DNA from: Mycobacterium sp. SMC-2
GTDB lineage: Bacteria; Actinomycetota; Actinomycetes; Mycobacteriales; Mycobacteriaceae
DNA length: 64,000 bases
Assembly: GCF_025263485.1 (NCBI RefSeq)
Contig: NZ_CP079863.1
Span: 5,022,001 to 5,086,000 of the forward strand
Direction: 5' to 3'
A program made the position numbers and the translations under genes. This document shows positions 1 to 10,216 of this stretch, one piece after another. Numbering within the stretch: the stretch's first letter is position 1; each line of letters opens with the position of its first letter. The notes under the pieces are model-generated. The model did not search any database and had not been told where the DNA came from. It worked only from the letters and a program-made list of their open reading frames with translations.

Positions 1-630
<630 letters not shown>

Positions 631-644
<14 letters not shown>

Positions 645-939
645 CGCCGGGTCCCGGTGGCCGCTGCGGTCCGTTCCCCTGGCCCGGCGAGTTTCCGTCG
701 GCCTCGTCGACCGCGTCGGTGCCCTCGTCGGCGGCCTGATCGGGCTCGGGGTGCTTGGGGTCGAACGACTCGGGCACCTTCTTCAGCTGCCGGTTCATCG
801 ATCGCAGCAGCAACAGCGTGGCGATCAACAGCAGCACGACGATCAGCAGCGCGATCGGGCTGGCCTTGCCGAAGTCGGGCCCGGTGTGCTGCGGCGTGCC
901 GTCGGCCAACGCACTCGCCATCAGATAGAGGTGGTTCAC
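631..939 (-). CDS. Small single-pass membrane protein, Rv1083 type
   Basis: A 102-residue protein with a hydrophobic stretch at about residues 28-46 ([17 protein letters not shown]) followed by a charged, proline- and acid-rich tail ([21 protein letters not shown]). One membrane span with a cytoplasmic disordered tail is the simplest reading. It begins with GTG at 939, overlapping the TGA of mca by four bases (GTGA), and its own end overlaps the next gene by 14 bases, so mca, this gene and the DUF255 gene look like one operon. This order is the same as in M. tuberculosis. Function unknown; the conserved linkage to mca hints at a role near mycothiol metabolism but does not prove one. Confidence 0.85.
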
Positions 940-1808
940 CCGTCACCCTCGATTCCGACGAACAGGTCCTCCTCGGGAAGCCGGACGGGGACCCGCGAAC
1001 GCGCCAGCTCGAACTCCTCCGTCGGCCACAGCCGCTGCTGCCATTCGATGGGGGCGGCGAAGAAATCGTGGTCCGGGTCGATCTGGGTGGTATGCGCCCG
1101 CAGCGCGTCGTCGCGTTGGCTGAAATACGCCGAGCACTCGACGCGCGTCGTCACCCGGGACTCGAACGGATCGTGCGAAGCGTCCCAATGCTCGAGCCAC
1201 TTCTTGAACGGCGGTTCGTGACCGTGTTTGAGAGCCTCGTCGTGCAGCAACTGCATCCGAGCCCGCAGGAAACCGTGGATGTAGTAGAGCTTGGACACCG
1301 TCCACGGCTCGCCCGCGTCCGGGAACCGCCGATAGTCTCCGGCGGCCTCGAAGGCGCCGACCGAAACCTGGTGACAGCGAATGTGATCCGGATGCGGGTA
1401 GCCGCCGTTCTCGTCGTACGTGGTGATCACGTGGGGGCGAAACTCGCGGACCACGCGCACCAGGGACTCGACCGACTCCTCCAGCGGCACCAGCGCGAAG
1501 CACCCTTCGGGCAACGGGGGCGGCGGGTCCCCTTGGGGCAGCCCGGAGTCGACGAAGCCCAGCCAAGTGTGCTCGACACCGAGGATCTCGGCGGCCTTCG
1601 CCATCTCGTCGCGGCGGATCTCGGCGATGTGGCCGTGCACCTCCGGCAGATCCATCGCCGGGTTGAGAATTTCGCCGCGCTCGCCGCCGGTCAGCGTCAC
1701 CACCAGCACCCGGTGGCCCTCGTCGGCGTAGCGGGCGAGGGTGGCCGCGCCCTTGCTGGACTCGTCGTCGGGGTGGGCGTGCACCGCCATCAACCGCAGT
1801 TCGCTCAC
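936..1808 (-). CDS. mca: Mycothiol S-conjugate amidase
   Basis: A 290-residue zinc amidase of the LmbE/PIG-L fold. It cleaves mycothiol S-conjugates, releasing a mercapturic acid for export and GlcN-inositol for mycothiol resynthesis, and so detoxifies electrophiles. The N-terminal metal-binding motif AHPDDE (H12, D15) and the downstream GGYPHPDHI motif that supplies the third zinc ligand are intact. Length agrees with known Mca (about 288) and the C-terminal part ([15 protein letters not shown]) is Mca-like, not that of the shorter deacetylase MshB. The start is a GTG at 1808. It is the first gene of a leftward operon with the Rv1083-type membrane protein, and is transcribed divergently from the DUF4307 gene. 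Confidence 0.95.
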   Translation of the reverse strand: MSELRLMAVHAHPDDESSKGAATLARYADEGHRVLVVTLTGGERGEILNPAMDLPEVHGHIAEIRRDEMAKAAEILGVEHTWLGFVDSGLPQGDPPPPLPEGCFALVPLEESVESLVRVVREFRPHVITTYDENGGYPHPDHIRCHQVSVGAFEAAGDYRRFPDAGEPWTVSKLYYIHGFLRARMQLLHDEALKHGHEPPFKKWLEHWDASHDPFESRVTTRVECSAYFSQRDDALRAHTTQIDPDHDFFAAPIEWQQRLWPTEEFELARSRVPVRLPEEDLFVGIEGDG

Positions 1809-1823
1809 GTGCCCCCTTGTCGG

Positions 1824-1853
1824 TTCACTGGTCGCGGGTTACGAACCTATAAT
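1824..1853 (+). promoter_or_regulatory. Candidate sigma-A promoter of the DUF4307 gene
   Basis: TTCACT at 1824-1829 and a perfect TATAAT at 1848-1853 are separated by 18 bases, in the 114-bp divergent gap between mca and the DUF4307 gene. The start codon at 1923 would leave a leader of about 60 bases. The match is by eye only. Confidence 0.5.
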
Positions 1854-1922
1854 TCCAGTTCTTCAGATCGTTGCATGCTGCCGGCCGGTGTCCGGCAGCC
1901 GACCGTTCAGGCATACCCAGGC

Positions 1923-2357
1923 ATGACCGAGACTTTCCCTTCCCCGCCGCGGGCCCGCTACGGGCGGACCGGGCGCCCGCGGGTGCCGCGGCGCTGGGTG
2001 GTCATCGGCCTGGGTGCGCTGGTGGCGGCGGCGGGCCTGGTGATCGCCGTCGTCGGCTACCAGCGGCTGGGCACCAGCGCCGTGAGCGGGACGCTTTCCG
2101 GCTATCGGGTGCTCGACGACGAGACGGCGTCGGTAACGATCAGCGTGACGCGATCCGACCCGTCACGGCCGGTGGACTGCATCGTGCGGGTCCGGGCCAG
2201 GGACGGCAGCGAGACGGGCAGGCGGGAGGTGCTGGTCGGACCGTCCGCGGCGGCCACGGTGCAGCTGACCACCACGGTGAAGTCCAGCAAACCGCCGGTC
2301 ATGGCCGACATCTACGGGTGCGGCACCGACGTGCCCGCCTATCTGCGGCCGTCGTGA
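1923..2357 (+). CDS. DUF4307 single-pass membrane protein
   Basis: A 144-residue protein with a basic N-terminus (ARYGRTGRPRVPRRW), one transmembrane helix at about residues 23-43 (VVIGLGALVAAAGLVIAVVGY), and an outside domain of beta character ending in two cysteines (VDCIVRV and IYGCGT) that could form a disulfide. This is the DUF4307 family, widespread in actinobacteria, Rv1081c in M. tuberculosis; its function is unknown. The ATG at 1923 was chosen because the hydrophobic segment then follows a normal short basic leader and a good promoter lies just upstream; the open frame extends much further upstream only as GC-rich antisense of mca. It precedes greA in the same direction. Confidence 0.85.
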   Translation: MTETFPSPPRARYGRTGRPRVPRRWVVIGLGALVAAAGLVIAVVGYQRLGTSAVSGTLSGYRVLDDETASVTISVTRSDPSRPVDCIVRVRARDGSETGRREVLVGPSAAATVQLTTTVKSSKPPVMADIYGCGTDVPAYLRPS

Positions 2358-2402
2358 CAACATCCGAACTGCGAATTTGGGGTCATCAATTGTTTGCGCG
2401 GT

Positions 2403-2411
2403 GGTAACATG
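2403..2411 (+). promoter_or_regulatory. Candidate extended -10 promoter of greA
   Basis: TGG followed directly by TAACAT fits the mycobacterial extended -10 pattern TGN-TANNNT. It lies about 160 bases before the greA start, in a 213-base non-coding leader after the DUF4307 stop. No good -35 is seen. Weak, by-eye evidence. Confidence 0.35.
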
Positions 2412-2570
2412 GGTGAATGCACGGTTCCTGATGGGACCGTGTATTGCTGCATTAAGGCCGTGAGCAGAACGGATCGGCGGCACACGGGGAGAGAACCCGG
2501 ATACTCCCGGCGGTGGGGTTTAACAGGCTTACGCGGTTACGCGGAACAACAACACGAGGAGCACGACGAG

Positions 2571-3065
2571 ATGACGGACACTTCGGTGACGTGGCTGACC
2601 CAGGAGTCACATGACCGGCTGAAGGCGGAGCTCGATCAGTTGATCGCGAACCGTCCGGTCATCGCCGCGGAAATCAACGACCGCCGTGAAGAAGGCGATC
2701 TGCGCGAGAACGGCGGATACCACGCCGCCCGCGAAGAGCAGGGCCAGCAGGAGGCCCGCATTCGTCAGCTGCAGGACCTGCTCAACAATGCCAAGGTCGG
2801 CGAAGCGCCCAAGCAGTCCGGCGTCGCATTGCCCGGCTCGGTGGTGAAGGTCTACTACAACGGCGACAAGTCGGACACCGAGACGTTCTTGATCGCCACC
2901 CGCCAGGAGGGCGTCAACGACGGCAAGCTCGAGGTGTATTCGCCCAACTCACCGCTGGGCGGCGCCCTGATCGACGCCAAGGTCGGCGAGACCCGCAGCT
3001 ATGTCGTGCCCAACGGCAACACCGTCGAGGTCACGCTGGTCAGCGCGGAGCCCTACCACTCCTAG
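2571..3065 (+). CDS. greA: Transcription elongation factor GreA
   Basis: A 164-residue Gre factor that enters the RNA polymerase secondary channel and stimulates cleavage of backtracked RNA. The N-terminal coiled-coil hairpin (about residues 10-80) carries the acidic tip residues in [23 protein letters not shown], interrupted here as [17 protein letters not shown], where D and E residues position magnesium. The C-terminal FKBP-like domain starts near GSVVKVYY and includes [12 protein letters not shown]. Length is exactly that expected. The ATG at 2571 follows a GAGGAG-type ribosome binding site; upstream in-frame starts would add a tail unlike any Gre factor. It ends 13 bases before the convergent metB. 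Confidence 0.97.
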   Translation: MTDTSVTWLTQESHDRLKAELDQLIANRPVIAAEINDRREEGDLRENGGYHAAREEQGQQEARIRQLQDLLNNAKVGEAPKQSGVALPGSVVKVYYNGDKSDTETFLIATRQEGVNDGKLEVYSPNSPLGGALIDAKVGETRSYVVPNGNTVEVTLVSAEPYHS

Positions 3066-3078
3066 CCTGCCCGGCGTA

Positions 3079-4239
3079 CTAGCCGAGCGCCTGGTCGAGG
3101 TCGGCCAGCAGGTCGGCGACGTCTTCGATGCCGACCGACAGCCGCACCAGGTCGTCGGGCACTTCCAGTTGCGAACCGGCCGTCGACGCGTGCGTCATGG
3201 CGCTCGGGTACTCGATCAGCGACTCGACGCCGCCGAGCGATTCGGCCAGGATGAACACCTCGGTGCCGCCGCACAGATCCCGGGCGGCTTGCCTGCCGCC
3301 CCGCATGCGCACCGACACCATGCCGCCGAACCCGCGCATCTGCCGCGCGGCGACCTCGTGCCCGGGGTGACTCGGCAGGCCGGGGTACAGCACGGTGCTC
3401 ACAGCCGGGTGCCCGGCGAGGAATTGCGCGACGGCCCAAGCGTTTTCGCTGTGTCGCTGCATCCGCAGCACCAGGGTCTTCAGCCCGCGCATGGTCAGGT
3501 AGGCGTCGAACGGGCCGGGCACCGCGCCGGCGCCGTTCTGCAGGAACGCGAACGCCCCGTCCAGCTCCGCGTCGTTGGTGATCAACGCGCCGCCCACCAC
3601 GTCGGAGTGGCCACCGATGTATTTCGTGGTCGAATGCAGCACCACATCGGCGCCAAGCGTCAGCGGCTGCTGCAGCGCCGGCGAGGCAAACGTGTTGTCC
3701 ACCAACACCTTTAGCGACGTTTGTTTGCCCAGTTCGGCGAGGGCCGCGATGTCGGCGATGGACAGCAGCGGGTTGGTCGGTGTTTCCACCCAGATCAGGC
3801 GGGTGTGCGGCGTGATCGCAGCGCGGACGGCGTCCAGGTCTGACAGCGCCACCGGCGTGTAGTGCACGCCCCACCGCGTGAACACCTTGTCGATCAGCCG
3901 GAAGGTGCCACCGTAGGCGTCAGTGGGGATGATCACGTGGTCGCCGGGCCGCAGCATCGCCCGCAGGGCGCAGTCGGCGGCGGCCATGCCCGACCCGAAC
4001 GCCCGCCCGTAGCCGCCCTCTTCGACGGCCGCGAGCGAGGCCTCCAGCGCCGAGCGCGTCGGGTTTCCGGTGCGCGCGTATTCGAACCCGCCGCGCAGCG
4101 CGCCGACGCCGTCTTGGGCGAACGTGCTGCTGGCGTAGATCGGGGCGTTGACCGCCCCGGTCGCCGGGTCCGGCCGGTAGCCGGCGTGAATCGCTTTGGT
4201 GGCGAGTCCGGTGAAGTGTCCGGTGCGGTCGGCGCTCAT
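3079..4239 (-). CDS. metB: Cystathionine gamma-synthase
   Basis: A 386-residue PLP enzyme of the Cys/Met metabolism family. It condenses an activated homoserine ester with cysteine to give cystathionine, or acts on the reverse gamma-elimination in some members. PLP lysine is K206 in LHSTTKYIGGHSDVVGG; the Y54-ARTGNPTR segment supplies phosphate-binding residues from the neighbouring subunit, and VETPTNPLL and VDNTFASP are the usual cofactor-contacting motifs. Length and motifs fit Rv1079 (MetB). Sequence alone cannot cleanly separate gamma-synthase from gamma-lyase activity. With cbs two genes away, the pair could run transsulfuration in either direction. It is convergent with greA. Confidence 0.92.
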   Translation of the reverse strand: MSADRTGHFTGLATKAIHAGYRPDPATGAVNAPIYASSTFAQDGVGALRGGFEYARTGNPTRSALEASLAAVEEGGYGRAFGSGMAAADCALRAMLRPGDHVIIPTDAYGGTFRLIDKVFTRWGVHYTPVALSDLDAVRAAITPHTRLIWVETPTNPLLSIADIAALAELGKQTSLKVLVDNTFASPALQQPLTLGADVVLHSTTKYIGGHSDVVGGALITNDAELDGAFAFLQNGAGAVPGPFDAYLTMRGLKTLVLRMQRHSENAWAVAQFLAGHPAVSTVLYPGLPSHPGHEVAARQMRGFGGMVSVRMRGGRQAARDLCGGTEVFILAESLGGVESLIEYPSAMTHASTAGSQLEVPDDLVRLSVGIEDVADLLADLDQALG

Positions 4240-4270
4240 CGACGATCAGCCTAGGCGACGGCCACCTCGG

Positions 4271-4987
4271 TCACCCGGACCAGCCCGGCTGTGGCTCGGT
4301 TCCGTCGAGCGGCAGGCAGACCGTCGTCATGATCTTGTCGGCCAGCGTTTGTCGCTTCGAATCCCACAGCGGGAAAAGGAAACCGATGAAGCAGATGATC
4401 GCGTCGACGAAGTGCGCGAGGGAACGCACGACGGACATTCCGAACCCGATGGGCTGGCCGGTGACCTCGCTGACCACCTTGAACTTCATCACCGACTTGC
4501 CGACGCTCGACCCCGTGGTGCCCTGGCGGTAGCCGTAGTTCCAAATCAGGTAGAACAGCCCCACCAGCGACGCCAACCACTGCGCGGCCATGCCGATGGT
4601 CGAGTTCTGCGTCGCGCAGTATTGGTTGACGGCGTACTGCGTGACGTCGGTAACGCACGCCGTCTGCTGCGTGGCGACCAGGATCCCGGTGCCGATACCG
4701 TGCACGACCGCGTACGGGAGGATGTCGATGATGAACGCCACGAACCGGGTGAGCCACGGCGTGTAGGACTCCGTCGGCAACGTGCGGATCGCCGGTCCGG
4801 GAGGTGGCGGCGCGTACCCACCGGAGGACGGCGGGGGCGGCGGGTAGGAGCCGCCGGGCGGGGGCGGCGGCGGGTAGGAACCGCCGGGCGGTGGCGGCGG
4901 AGCGGACGGGGTCTCCTGCCCACCGGGTGACCCGGGCGACGAGGGAGGTGGCGGGTAGGCGCCGCCGGGCGGCGGTTGATCCGTCAT
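4271..4987 (-). CDS. pra: Proline-rich antigen, RDD-domain membrane protein
   Basis: A 238-residue protein. Residues 4-65 are a proline/glycine-rich disordered tail with repeats of the type PPGGSYPPPPP; residues 75 onward form an RDD domain with three hydrophobic helices (around FVAFIIDILPYAVV, ASLVGLFYLIWNYGY and SLAHFVDAIICFIGFLF) and the lysine-rich end of the domain (DSKRQTLADKIM). This is the 36-kDa-type proline-rich antigen of mycobacteria (Rv1078). The start is the ATG at 4987 (MTDQPPPGG); an in-frame upstream start adds only five residues. It lies between cbs and metB on the same strand. The role of the RDD domain is not established; transport has been proposed for some families. Confidence 0.9.
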   Translation of the reverse strand: MTDQPPPGGAYPPPPSSPGSPGGQETPSAPPPPPGGSYPPPPPPGGSYPPPPPSSGGYAPPPPGPAIRTLPTESYTPWLTRFVAFIIDILPYAVVHGIGTGILVATQQTACVTDVTQYAVNQYCATQNSTIGMAAQWLASLVGLFYLIWNYGYRQGTTGSSVGKSVMKFKVVSEVTGQPIGFGMSVVRSLAHFVDAIICFIGFLFPLWDSKRQTLADKIMTTVCLPLDGTEPQPGWSG

Positions 4988-5089
4988 GAGCAACCCTTCC
5001 ACTGCGGACCAGCTGAACCAGGCGGCATTACAGTACCTGAGCGCGCAGCGGCCGGGCGAGAACGCGGCGCACGCCGAACCGCCTCCCCG

Positions 5090-6484
5090 CTAGCGTCGTC
5101 GCGGCCCCTCCGAGAGGAAGCCCAGCAGGTCATACCGGGTGATGACCCCAACCGGTTTGCCCTCCTCGACCACCATCAACGCATCCCAGTCGCGCAGCGC
5201 CTTGCCGGCCGCGCTGACCAACTCTCCCGCGCCGATCATCGGCAGCGGCGGGCTCATGTGCAGTGACACCGCGTCGGCCAGCTTCGCCCGGCCCTCGAAG
5301 ACGGCCGACAGCAGCTCGCGCTCGGAGACGCTGCCGGCCACCTCGCCGGCCATCACCGGCGGCTCGGCCCCGACCACGGGCATCTGGGAAACCCCGTACT
5401 CGCGCAGGATGCCGATGGCGTCGCGGACCGTCTCGGACGGATGGGTGTGCACCAGGTCGGGCAGTTCGCCCGACTTGCGCCGCAGCACGTCACCCACCCT
5501 GGCCTGTTCGGTCGACCCGTCGAGACGGCTGCGCAGGAACCCGTAGGAAGACATCCAGGCGTCGTTGAAGATCTTCGCCAGGTAGCCGCGCCCGCCGTCG
5601 GGCAGCAAGACCACGACGAGCGCGTCGGGTCCGGCCTCCTCCGCCACCTTCAGCGCGGCCACCACCGCCATCCCGCACGACCCGCCGACGAGCATCGCCT
5701 CCTCGCGGGCCAGCCGCCTGGTCATGTTGAAGGAGTCCGAGTCGGACACCGCGATGATCTCGTCGGGCACCGTGCGGTCGTACGCGGCAGGCCAGAAATC
5801 CTCGCCGACACCCTCGACCAGGTAGGGCCGCCCGGTTCCCCCGGAATACACCGAGCCCTCGGGGTCGGCGCCGATGATCCGCACCGCACCGCGCGACACC
5901 TCTTTGAGGTAGCGGCCCGCGCCGGTGATCGTGCCGCCGGTGCCGATGCCGGCGACGAAGTGCGTGACCTTGCCGTCGGTGTCGGCCCAGATCTCCGGGC
6001 CGGTGGTGGCGTAGTGACTGGCCGGGCCTTCCGGGTTGGCGTACTGATCGGGCTTCCAGGCGCCGTCGATCTCCCGGGTCAGCCGGTCGGAGACGCTGTA
6101 GTAGCTGTCCGGGTGCTCCGGCGGCACCGCCGTCGGGCAGACCACCACCTCGGCGCCGTAGGCGAGCAGCACGTTGCGTTTGTCCTCGCCGACCTTGTCG
6201 GGGCAGACGAACACGCATTTGTAGCCACGCTGCTGGGCCACCAGCGCCAGGCCGACGCCGGTGTTGCCGGACGTCGGCTCGACGATGGTGCCGCCGGGCT
6301 TGAGGAGCCCGGCCGCCTCGGCGGCGTCGATCATCCGCACCGCGATCCGGTCCTTCGAGCTGCCGCCGGGGTTGAGGTACTCGACCTTGGCCGCCACAGT
6401 GCCGGCGCCGTCGGGAACGACGGAATTCAGGCGAACCAGCGGCGTGCCGCCGATGAGTTCACTGATGTGCTGGGCGATCCGCAT
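5090..6484 (-). CDS. cbs: Cystathionine beta-synthase
   Basis: A 464-residue PLP enzyme that joins homocysteine and serine into cystathionine, the first step of reverse transsulfuration. The catalytic domain spans about residues 1-310: K44 in the GGSSKDRIA motif is the PLP lysine, TSGNTGVGL (near 70) binds the substrate carboxylate and GTGGTITG (near 181) the PLP phosphate. Two CBS modules fill about residues 335-460 (for example THPSETVRDAIGILREYGVSQMPVV and the final KPVGVITRYDLLGFL), as in the Rv1077 type. No heme-binding N-terminus is present, as usual in bacteria. It starts with ATG at 6484 and is followed by pra and metB. Confidence 0.95.
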   Translation of the reverse strand: MRIAQHISELIGGTPLVRLNSVVPDGAGTVAAKVEYLNPGGSSKDRIAVRMIDAAEAAGLLKPGGTIVEPTSGNTGVGLALVAQQRGYKCVFVCPDKVGEDKRNVLLAYGAEVVVCPTAVPPEHPDSYYSVSDRLTREIDGAWKPDQYANPEGPASHYATTGPEIWADTDGKVTHFVAGIGTGGTITGAGRYLKEVSRGAVRIIGADPEGSVYSGGTGRPYLVEGVGEDFWPAAYDRTVPDEIIAVSDSDSFNMTRRLAREEAMLVGGSCGMAVVAALKVAEEAGPDALVVVLLPDGGRGYLAKIFNDAWMSSYGFLRSRLDGSTEQARVGDVLRRKSGELPDLVHTHPSETVRDAIGILREYGVSQMPVVGAEPPVMAGEVAGSVSERELLSAVFEGRAKLADAVSLHMSPPLPMIGAGELVSAAGKALRDWDALMVVEEGKPVGVITRYDLLGFLSEGPRRR

Positions 6485-6554
6485 GCGTTCATCGTGTCAG
6501 GCAGCTTCCGGGGCTGCACGATGTGCTTCCCTTTGGCGGACGGCAGCGGTTGCG

Positions 6555-7622
6555 CTACCCGGTGGCCTCGCGGATGTATTCGCCGATCTGGCGCAGCGAG
6601 CGAACCGCCTCCGGCACCATCGGCGCGGCGAGCTGGAAGTCGTGAATCTGCCCGGGCCAGACCCGCACCTCGGCCGGCACGCCGACCGCGGCCAACCGGC
6701 TCGCCGCCAGCCGTGCGTCGTGCAGCAACACCTCGGATCCCGAGACGTGGATCAGCGTCCGCGGCAGGCCCGGCTTGATGTGCTCCAACGGCTCGTAGAT
6801 CTCCTCGGGCTCGCCCGCGACTTTGCGTTTCTCGGCCGCGCTAGCAACCAGCTCGGCCAGCGCGTCGAACGCCCGGGACGAGAACATCGCGTCGGTGTTG
6901 ATGTTGGGATGTGCCTGCTTGTATTCCTTTGCCAGCTGCAGCAGCGGCGAGATCGCTACCAGCGCCGCCGGTTCCTCGCCTTCCTCTTGGAGGCGTTGCG
7001 CCAGCGCCAGCGCCAGGTAGCCGCCCGCGGAGTCGCCGGCCAGCACGATCTGCTCCGGCGGGTATCCGCGCAGCCGCAGCCACTGGTATCCGTCATGGCA
7101 ATCGTCGAGAGCCATCCCGATCGAGTGCTTGGGCAGCAGGCGGTAGTTGACCACCAGGATCGGCGAATCAGCAAACTTCGACAGCGCCTCCACCAGCCGG
7201 CCGTGCGAGTTCGCCCCGCACGTCAGGAACGCCCCACCGTGGAAGTAGACGACCACCCGGCGGGTGCCGTCGGCGGGCAGCACGCCGGGCGCGCGCACCA
7301 GCTGCGCCGAGGCGTTGGGCAACCTCACCGTCTCGCGGACGGTGGCCGTCACCGGGAGCACCACCCGGGCTGCCAGGTCGATCAGGCCCCAGGGCCAGGG
7401 GAAGTTGGGGACGTGGCTGCCGACGGACAGAACCGGCCGGATCGTCACCCGCGAGGTCAGGTTGGCCACCCGCGCAGCAACGCTGGGCCCGGATTCGAGA
7501 ACCTCGACCGGCGCGCCATCGCTCATCGCGAACTTGCGCGTCTCGGCGCGACGGGCCCTCAGGACTTGGTCTGGCCGGATGGCATTCCGGGGCGAGCCGG
7601 ATACCTTGCCGGGTGCGCTCAT
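6555..7622 (-). CDS. lipU: Alpha/beta-hydrolase esterase, HSL family
   Basis: A 355-residue esterase/lipase of the hormone-sensitive-lipase family. The oxyanion-hole motif HGG is at about residues 128-130 (VVVYFHGGAFLTCG), the nucleophile serine sits in GDSAGG (S198), and a C-terminal aspartate and the histidine in GQIHDF complete the triad. It should hydrolyse short- to medium-chain acyl esters; the natural substrate is unknown. Its position after cbs matches Rv1076 (lipU). The ATG at 7622 has AGGAAG about nine bases upstream; a GTG three codons earlier is possible. It is divergent from the SGNH hydrolase gene, with about 230 bp between the two starts; a TTGACA at 7731 there has no well-spaced -10. 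Confidence 0.88.
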   Translation of the reverse strand: MSAPGKVSGSPRNAIRPDQVLRARRAETRKFAMSDGAPVEVLESGPSVAARVANLTSRVTIRPVLSVGSHVPNFPWPWGLIDLAARVVLPVTATVRETVRLPNASAQLVRAPGVLPADGTRRVVVYFHGGAFLTCGANSHGRLVEALSKFADSPILVVNYRLLPKHSIGMALDDCHDGYQWLRLRGYPPEQIVLAGDSAGGYLALALAQRLQEEGEEPAALVAISPLLQLAKEYKQAHPNINTDAMFSSRAFDALAELVASAAEKRKVAGEPEEIYEPLEHIKPGLPRTLIHVSGSEVLLHDARLAASRLAAVGVPAEVRVWPGQIHDFQLAAPMVPEAVRSLRQIGEYIREATG

Positions 7623-7852
7623 GCTCAACACTTCCTACGCCTTTGTAGTGCGATACAGCATGTGACGAGGCGGCTAGGCGTCCGGTTCAGCCCTTTGCTC
7701 AAGCCGCTCAGCCAACTCCCCGGAATTAGCTTGACAGGCAACACTTAGAGCAACGTTTGAATAGTCTGATTCGATACCAAATCGATTTGCGCCGTGATCG
7801 GATTGTTCGTCAGCCGACCCCGCAAACATCCGAGCCGATCTAAAATGGTTCC

Positions 7853-8827
7853 GTGACCATGCGGGTGCCCCGCCGTTCGGCGATCGCCCTGGCCACAGCG
7901 GGCGCACTCGCCTCCACGGGAACCGCCTATCTGGGGGCGCGCAACCTGCTTGTCGGCCAGGCGACGCACGCGCGCACCGTCATTCCGAAATCATGGGACA
8001 TCCCGCCGCGCGCCGACGGCGTGTACAGCCGCGGCGGCGGGCCGGTGGAACGGTGGCGCCGCGGTGTGCCGTTCGATCTGAGCCTGATGATCTTCGGCGA
8101 CTCGACCGCCGCCGGTTACGGCTGCATGAGCGCCGAGGAAGTGCCGGGGGTGCGGATCGCGCGGGGCCTCGCCGAGCAGACCGGCCAGCGGATCCGGCTG
8201 AGCACAAAGGCCATCGTCGGCGCGACGTCGAAGGGCGTTTGCGGTCAGGTCGACGCGATGTTCGTGGCCGGACCGCCGCCGGATGCGGCGGTGATCATGG
8301 TCGGCGCCAACGACGTGACTGCCCTCAACGGCGTCAGCCAGTCGGCGCAGCGCCTCGGGATGAGCGTTCGCAAACTGCGGGCCCGCGGCGCGGTGGTGAT
8401 CGCCGGCACCTGCCCGGATCTGGGCGTCATCACCGCCATCCCGCAGCCGCTCCGCTCGCTCGCACACGAGCGTTGTTCGCAACTTGCGCGCGCCCAAGCC
8501 GCGTCGGTTCGGGCCGCCGGCGGCATGCCGGTACCGCTGGCGCAGCTGCTGACACCGCAGTTCCGGTCCACGCCCCACGTGATGTTCTCCCCGGACGGCT
8601 ACCACCCGTCCGCCCCGGCATACGCGATCGCCGCGGACGCGCTGCTGCGCGCGCTGTGCGAAGCGCTGGGCGAGGAGGTCGACCTGCCGCCGCTGGAGTT
8701 GGCGGCATCGACGACCGCGCCGGTGCTCGGTCAGCGCCACACCCGAACCAGCGTGATGTCGCGGCTGTGGCGGCGCCCGGGACCGCGACCCGCCCCGTCT
8801 TCGTGCCCGCCGGTCGGCAACGACTAG
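7853..8827 (+). CDS. SGNH/GDSL-type esterase, Rv1075c type
   Basis: A 324-residue hydrolase with an N-terminal signal or anchor (about residues 8-30). Block I is FGDSTAAGYG with S84, block III is GANDVTAL, and block V is DGYHPSAPAY giving D248 and H251, so all catalytic residues are present. The M. tuberculosis equivalent Rv1075c has been described as a GDSL-like esterase with a Ser-Asp-His triad at the same spacing. The protein is probably exported and acts on esters in the cell envelope or host lipids. The proline-rich C-terminus (RRPGPRPAPSSCPP) is likely disordered. The start is GTG at 7853 or the ATG two codons later. It lies upstream of fadA3 in the same direction. Confidence 0.9.
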   Translation: MTMRVPRRSAIALATAGALASTGTAYLGARNLLVGQATHARTVIPKSWDIPPRADGVYSRGGGPVERWRRGVPFDLSLMIFGDSTAAGYGCMSAEEVPGVRIARGLAEQTGQRIRLSTKAIVGATSKGVCGQVDAMFVAGPPPDAAVIMVGANDVTALNGVSQSAQRLGMSVRKLRARGAVVIAGTCPDLGVITAIPQPLRSLAHERCSQLARAQAASVRAAGGMPVPLAQLLTPQFRSTPHVMFSPDGYHPSAPAYAIAADALLRALCEALGEEVDLPPLELAASTTAPVLGQRHTRTSVMSRLWRRPGPRPAPSSCPPVGND

Positions 8828-8901
8828 ATTTGTCCTAGCCCGTCGGCGTGGAGTCACCACCCGGTCTTTAAAGCGAGCTCGCCCGGATGAAGGGAACCGT
8901 C

Positions 8902-10119
8902 ATGCCTGAAGCCGTCATTGTCTCTGCCGCCCGCTCGCCGATCGGCCGCGCGATGAAGGGGTCGCTGGTCTCCATTCGGCCCGACGACCTGGCCGCCCAG
9001 ATGGTGCGCGCGGCGCTGGACAAGGTGCCCGCGCTCAACCCGCACCAGATCGACGACCTCATCCTGGGCTGCGGCCTGCCGGGCGGCGAGTCCGGCTTCA
9101 ACATGGCGCGCGTGGTCGCCGTCGAGCTCGGCTACGACTTCCTGCCGGGCACCACGGTGAACCGGTACTGCTCGTCGTCGCTGCAGACCACCCGGATGGC
9201 CTTCCACGCCATCAAGGCGGGCGAGGGTGACGCGTTCATCTCCGCGGGTGTGGAGACCGTGTCCCGGTTCGGCAAGGGCAACTCCGACTCGTTGCCCGAC
9301 ACCAAGAACCCCCTGTTCGACGAGGCCCAGGAGCGTTCGCAGGCCGCGGCCGCGGGCGCCGACGAGTGGCACGATCCCCGCGCCGACGGCAAGCTGCCCG
9401 ACGTCTACATCGCGATGGGGCAGACCGCCGAGAACGTGGCCATCCTGACCGGCATCAGCAGGGAAGACCAGGACCGCTGGGGGGTGCGCAGCCAGAACCG
9501 GGCCGAGGAGGCGATCAAGAGCGGGTTCTTCGAGCGCGAGATCTCCCCGGTGACCCTGCCGGACGGCAGCACCGTGAGCACCGACGACGGACCCCGGCCG
9601 GGCACCACCTACGAAAAGGTCTCCGAGCTCAAGCCGGTGTTCCGGCCCAACGGCACCGTCACCGCCGGCAACGCCTGCCCGCTGAACGACGGTGCCGCCG
9701 CGCTGGTGATCACCAGCGACACCAAGGCCAAGGAACTGGGCCTGACCCCGCTGGCGCGCATCGTGTCCACCGGGGTCAGCGGCCTCTCCCCGGAGATCAT
9801 GGGCCTGGGCCCGATCGAGGCGTGCAAGAAGGCGCTGGCGCGGGCGAAGATGTCGATCAACGACATCGACCTCTACGAGATCAACGAGGCCTTCGCGGTT
9901 CAGGTGCTCGGTTCGGCGCGCGAGCTGGGCATGGACGAGGACAAGCTGAACGTGTCCGGCGGGGCGATCGCGCTGGGCCACCCGTTCGGCATGACCGGCG
10001 CGCGGATCGCGACCACGTTGATCAACAACCTGCAGACACACGACAAGACGTTCGGCCTGGAGACCATGTGCGTCGGCGGCGGGCAGGGTATGGCGATGAT
10101 CATCGAGCGGCTGAGCTGA
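8902..10119 (+). CDS. fadA3: Acetyl-CoA acyltransferase (thiolase)
   Basis: A 405-residue thiolase catalysing the last, thiolytic step of beta-oxidation: 3-ketoacyl-CoA plus CoA to acetyl-CoA plus shortened acyl-CoA. Catalytic C90 lies in [10 protein letters not shown], the conserved histidine in [10 protein letters not shown] and the second cysteine in [11 protein letters not shown]. Length equals M. tuberculosis FadA3 (405). The ATG at 8902 is preferred over the in-frame ATG five codons earlier because it follows the family start ([17 protein letters not shown]) exactly. It is followed by a strong hairpin terminator and then the IS481-type insertion. Confidence 0.94.
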   Translation: MPEAVIVSAARSPIGRAMKGSLVSIRPDDLAAQMVRAALDKVPALNPHQIDDLILGCGLPGGESGFNMARVVAVELGYDFLPGTTVNRYCSSSLQTTRMAFHAIKAGEGDAFISAGVETVSRFGKGNSDSLPDTKNPLFDEAQERSQAAAAGADEWHDPRADGKLPDVYIAMGQTAENVAILTGISREDQDRWGVRSQNRAEEAIKSGFFEREISPVTLPDGSTVSTDDGPRPGTTYEKVSELKPVFRPNGTVTAGNACPLNDGAAALVITSDTKAKELGLTPLARIVSTGVSGLSPEIMGLGPIEACKKALARAKMSINDIDLYEINEAFAVQVLGSARELGMDEDKLNVSGGAIALGHPFGMTGARIATTLINNLQTHDKTFGLETMCVGGGQGMAMIIERLS

Positions 10120-10168
10120 CCGAGCACCGTCGCCCGCGGGCCCGCCGTCAGCGCACCCTCGGCGGCAC

Positions 10169-10206
10169 GAAAAGACCGGCACGCCGATCGGCGTGCCGGT
10201 CTTTTC
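10169..10206. terminator. Bidirectional intrinsic terminator after fadA3
   Basis: A perfect 38-bp palindrome (19-base arms, effective GATC loop) beginning with GAAAAGACC and ending with GGTCTTTTC, so a T-run follows the stem on both strands. It would end fadA3 transcripts. It was presumably shared with the convergent Bax-like gene before the insertion sequence separated the two. Confidence 0.85.
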
Positions 10207-10216
10207 GTTGACGAGG

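Noticed and set aside
8854..10182. A 442-codon minus-strand frame opposite fadA3
   Set aside because: It is the mirror of a certain thiolase gene, with the composition typical of shadow frames.
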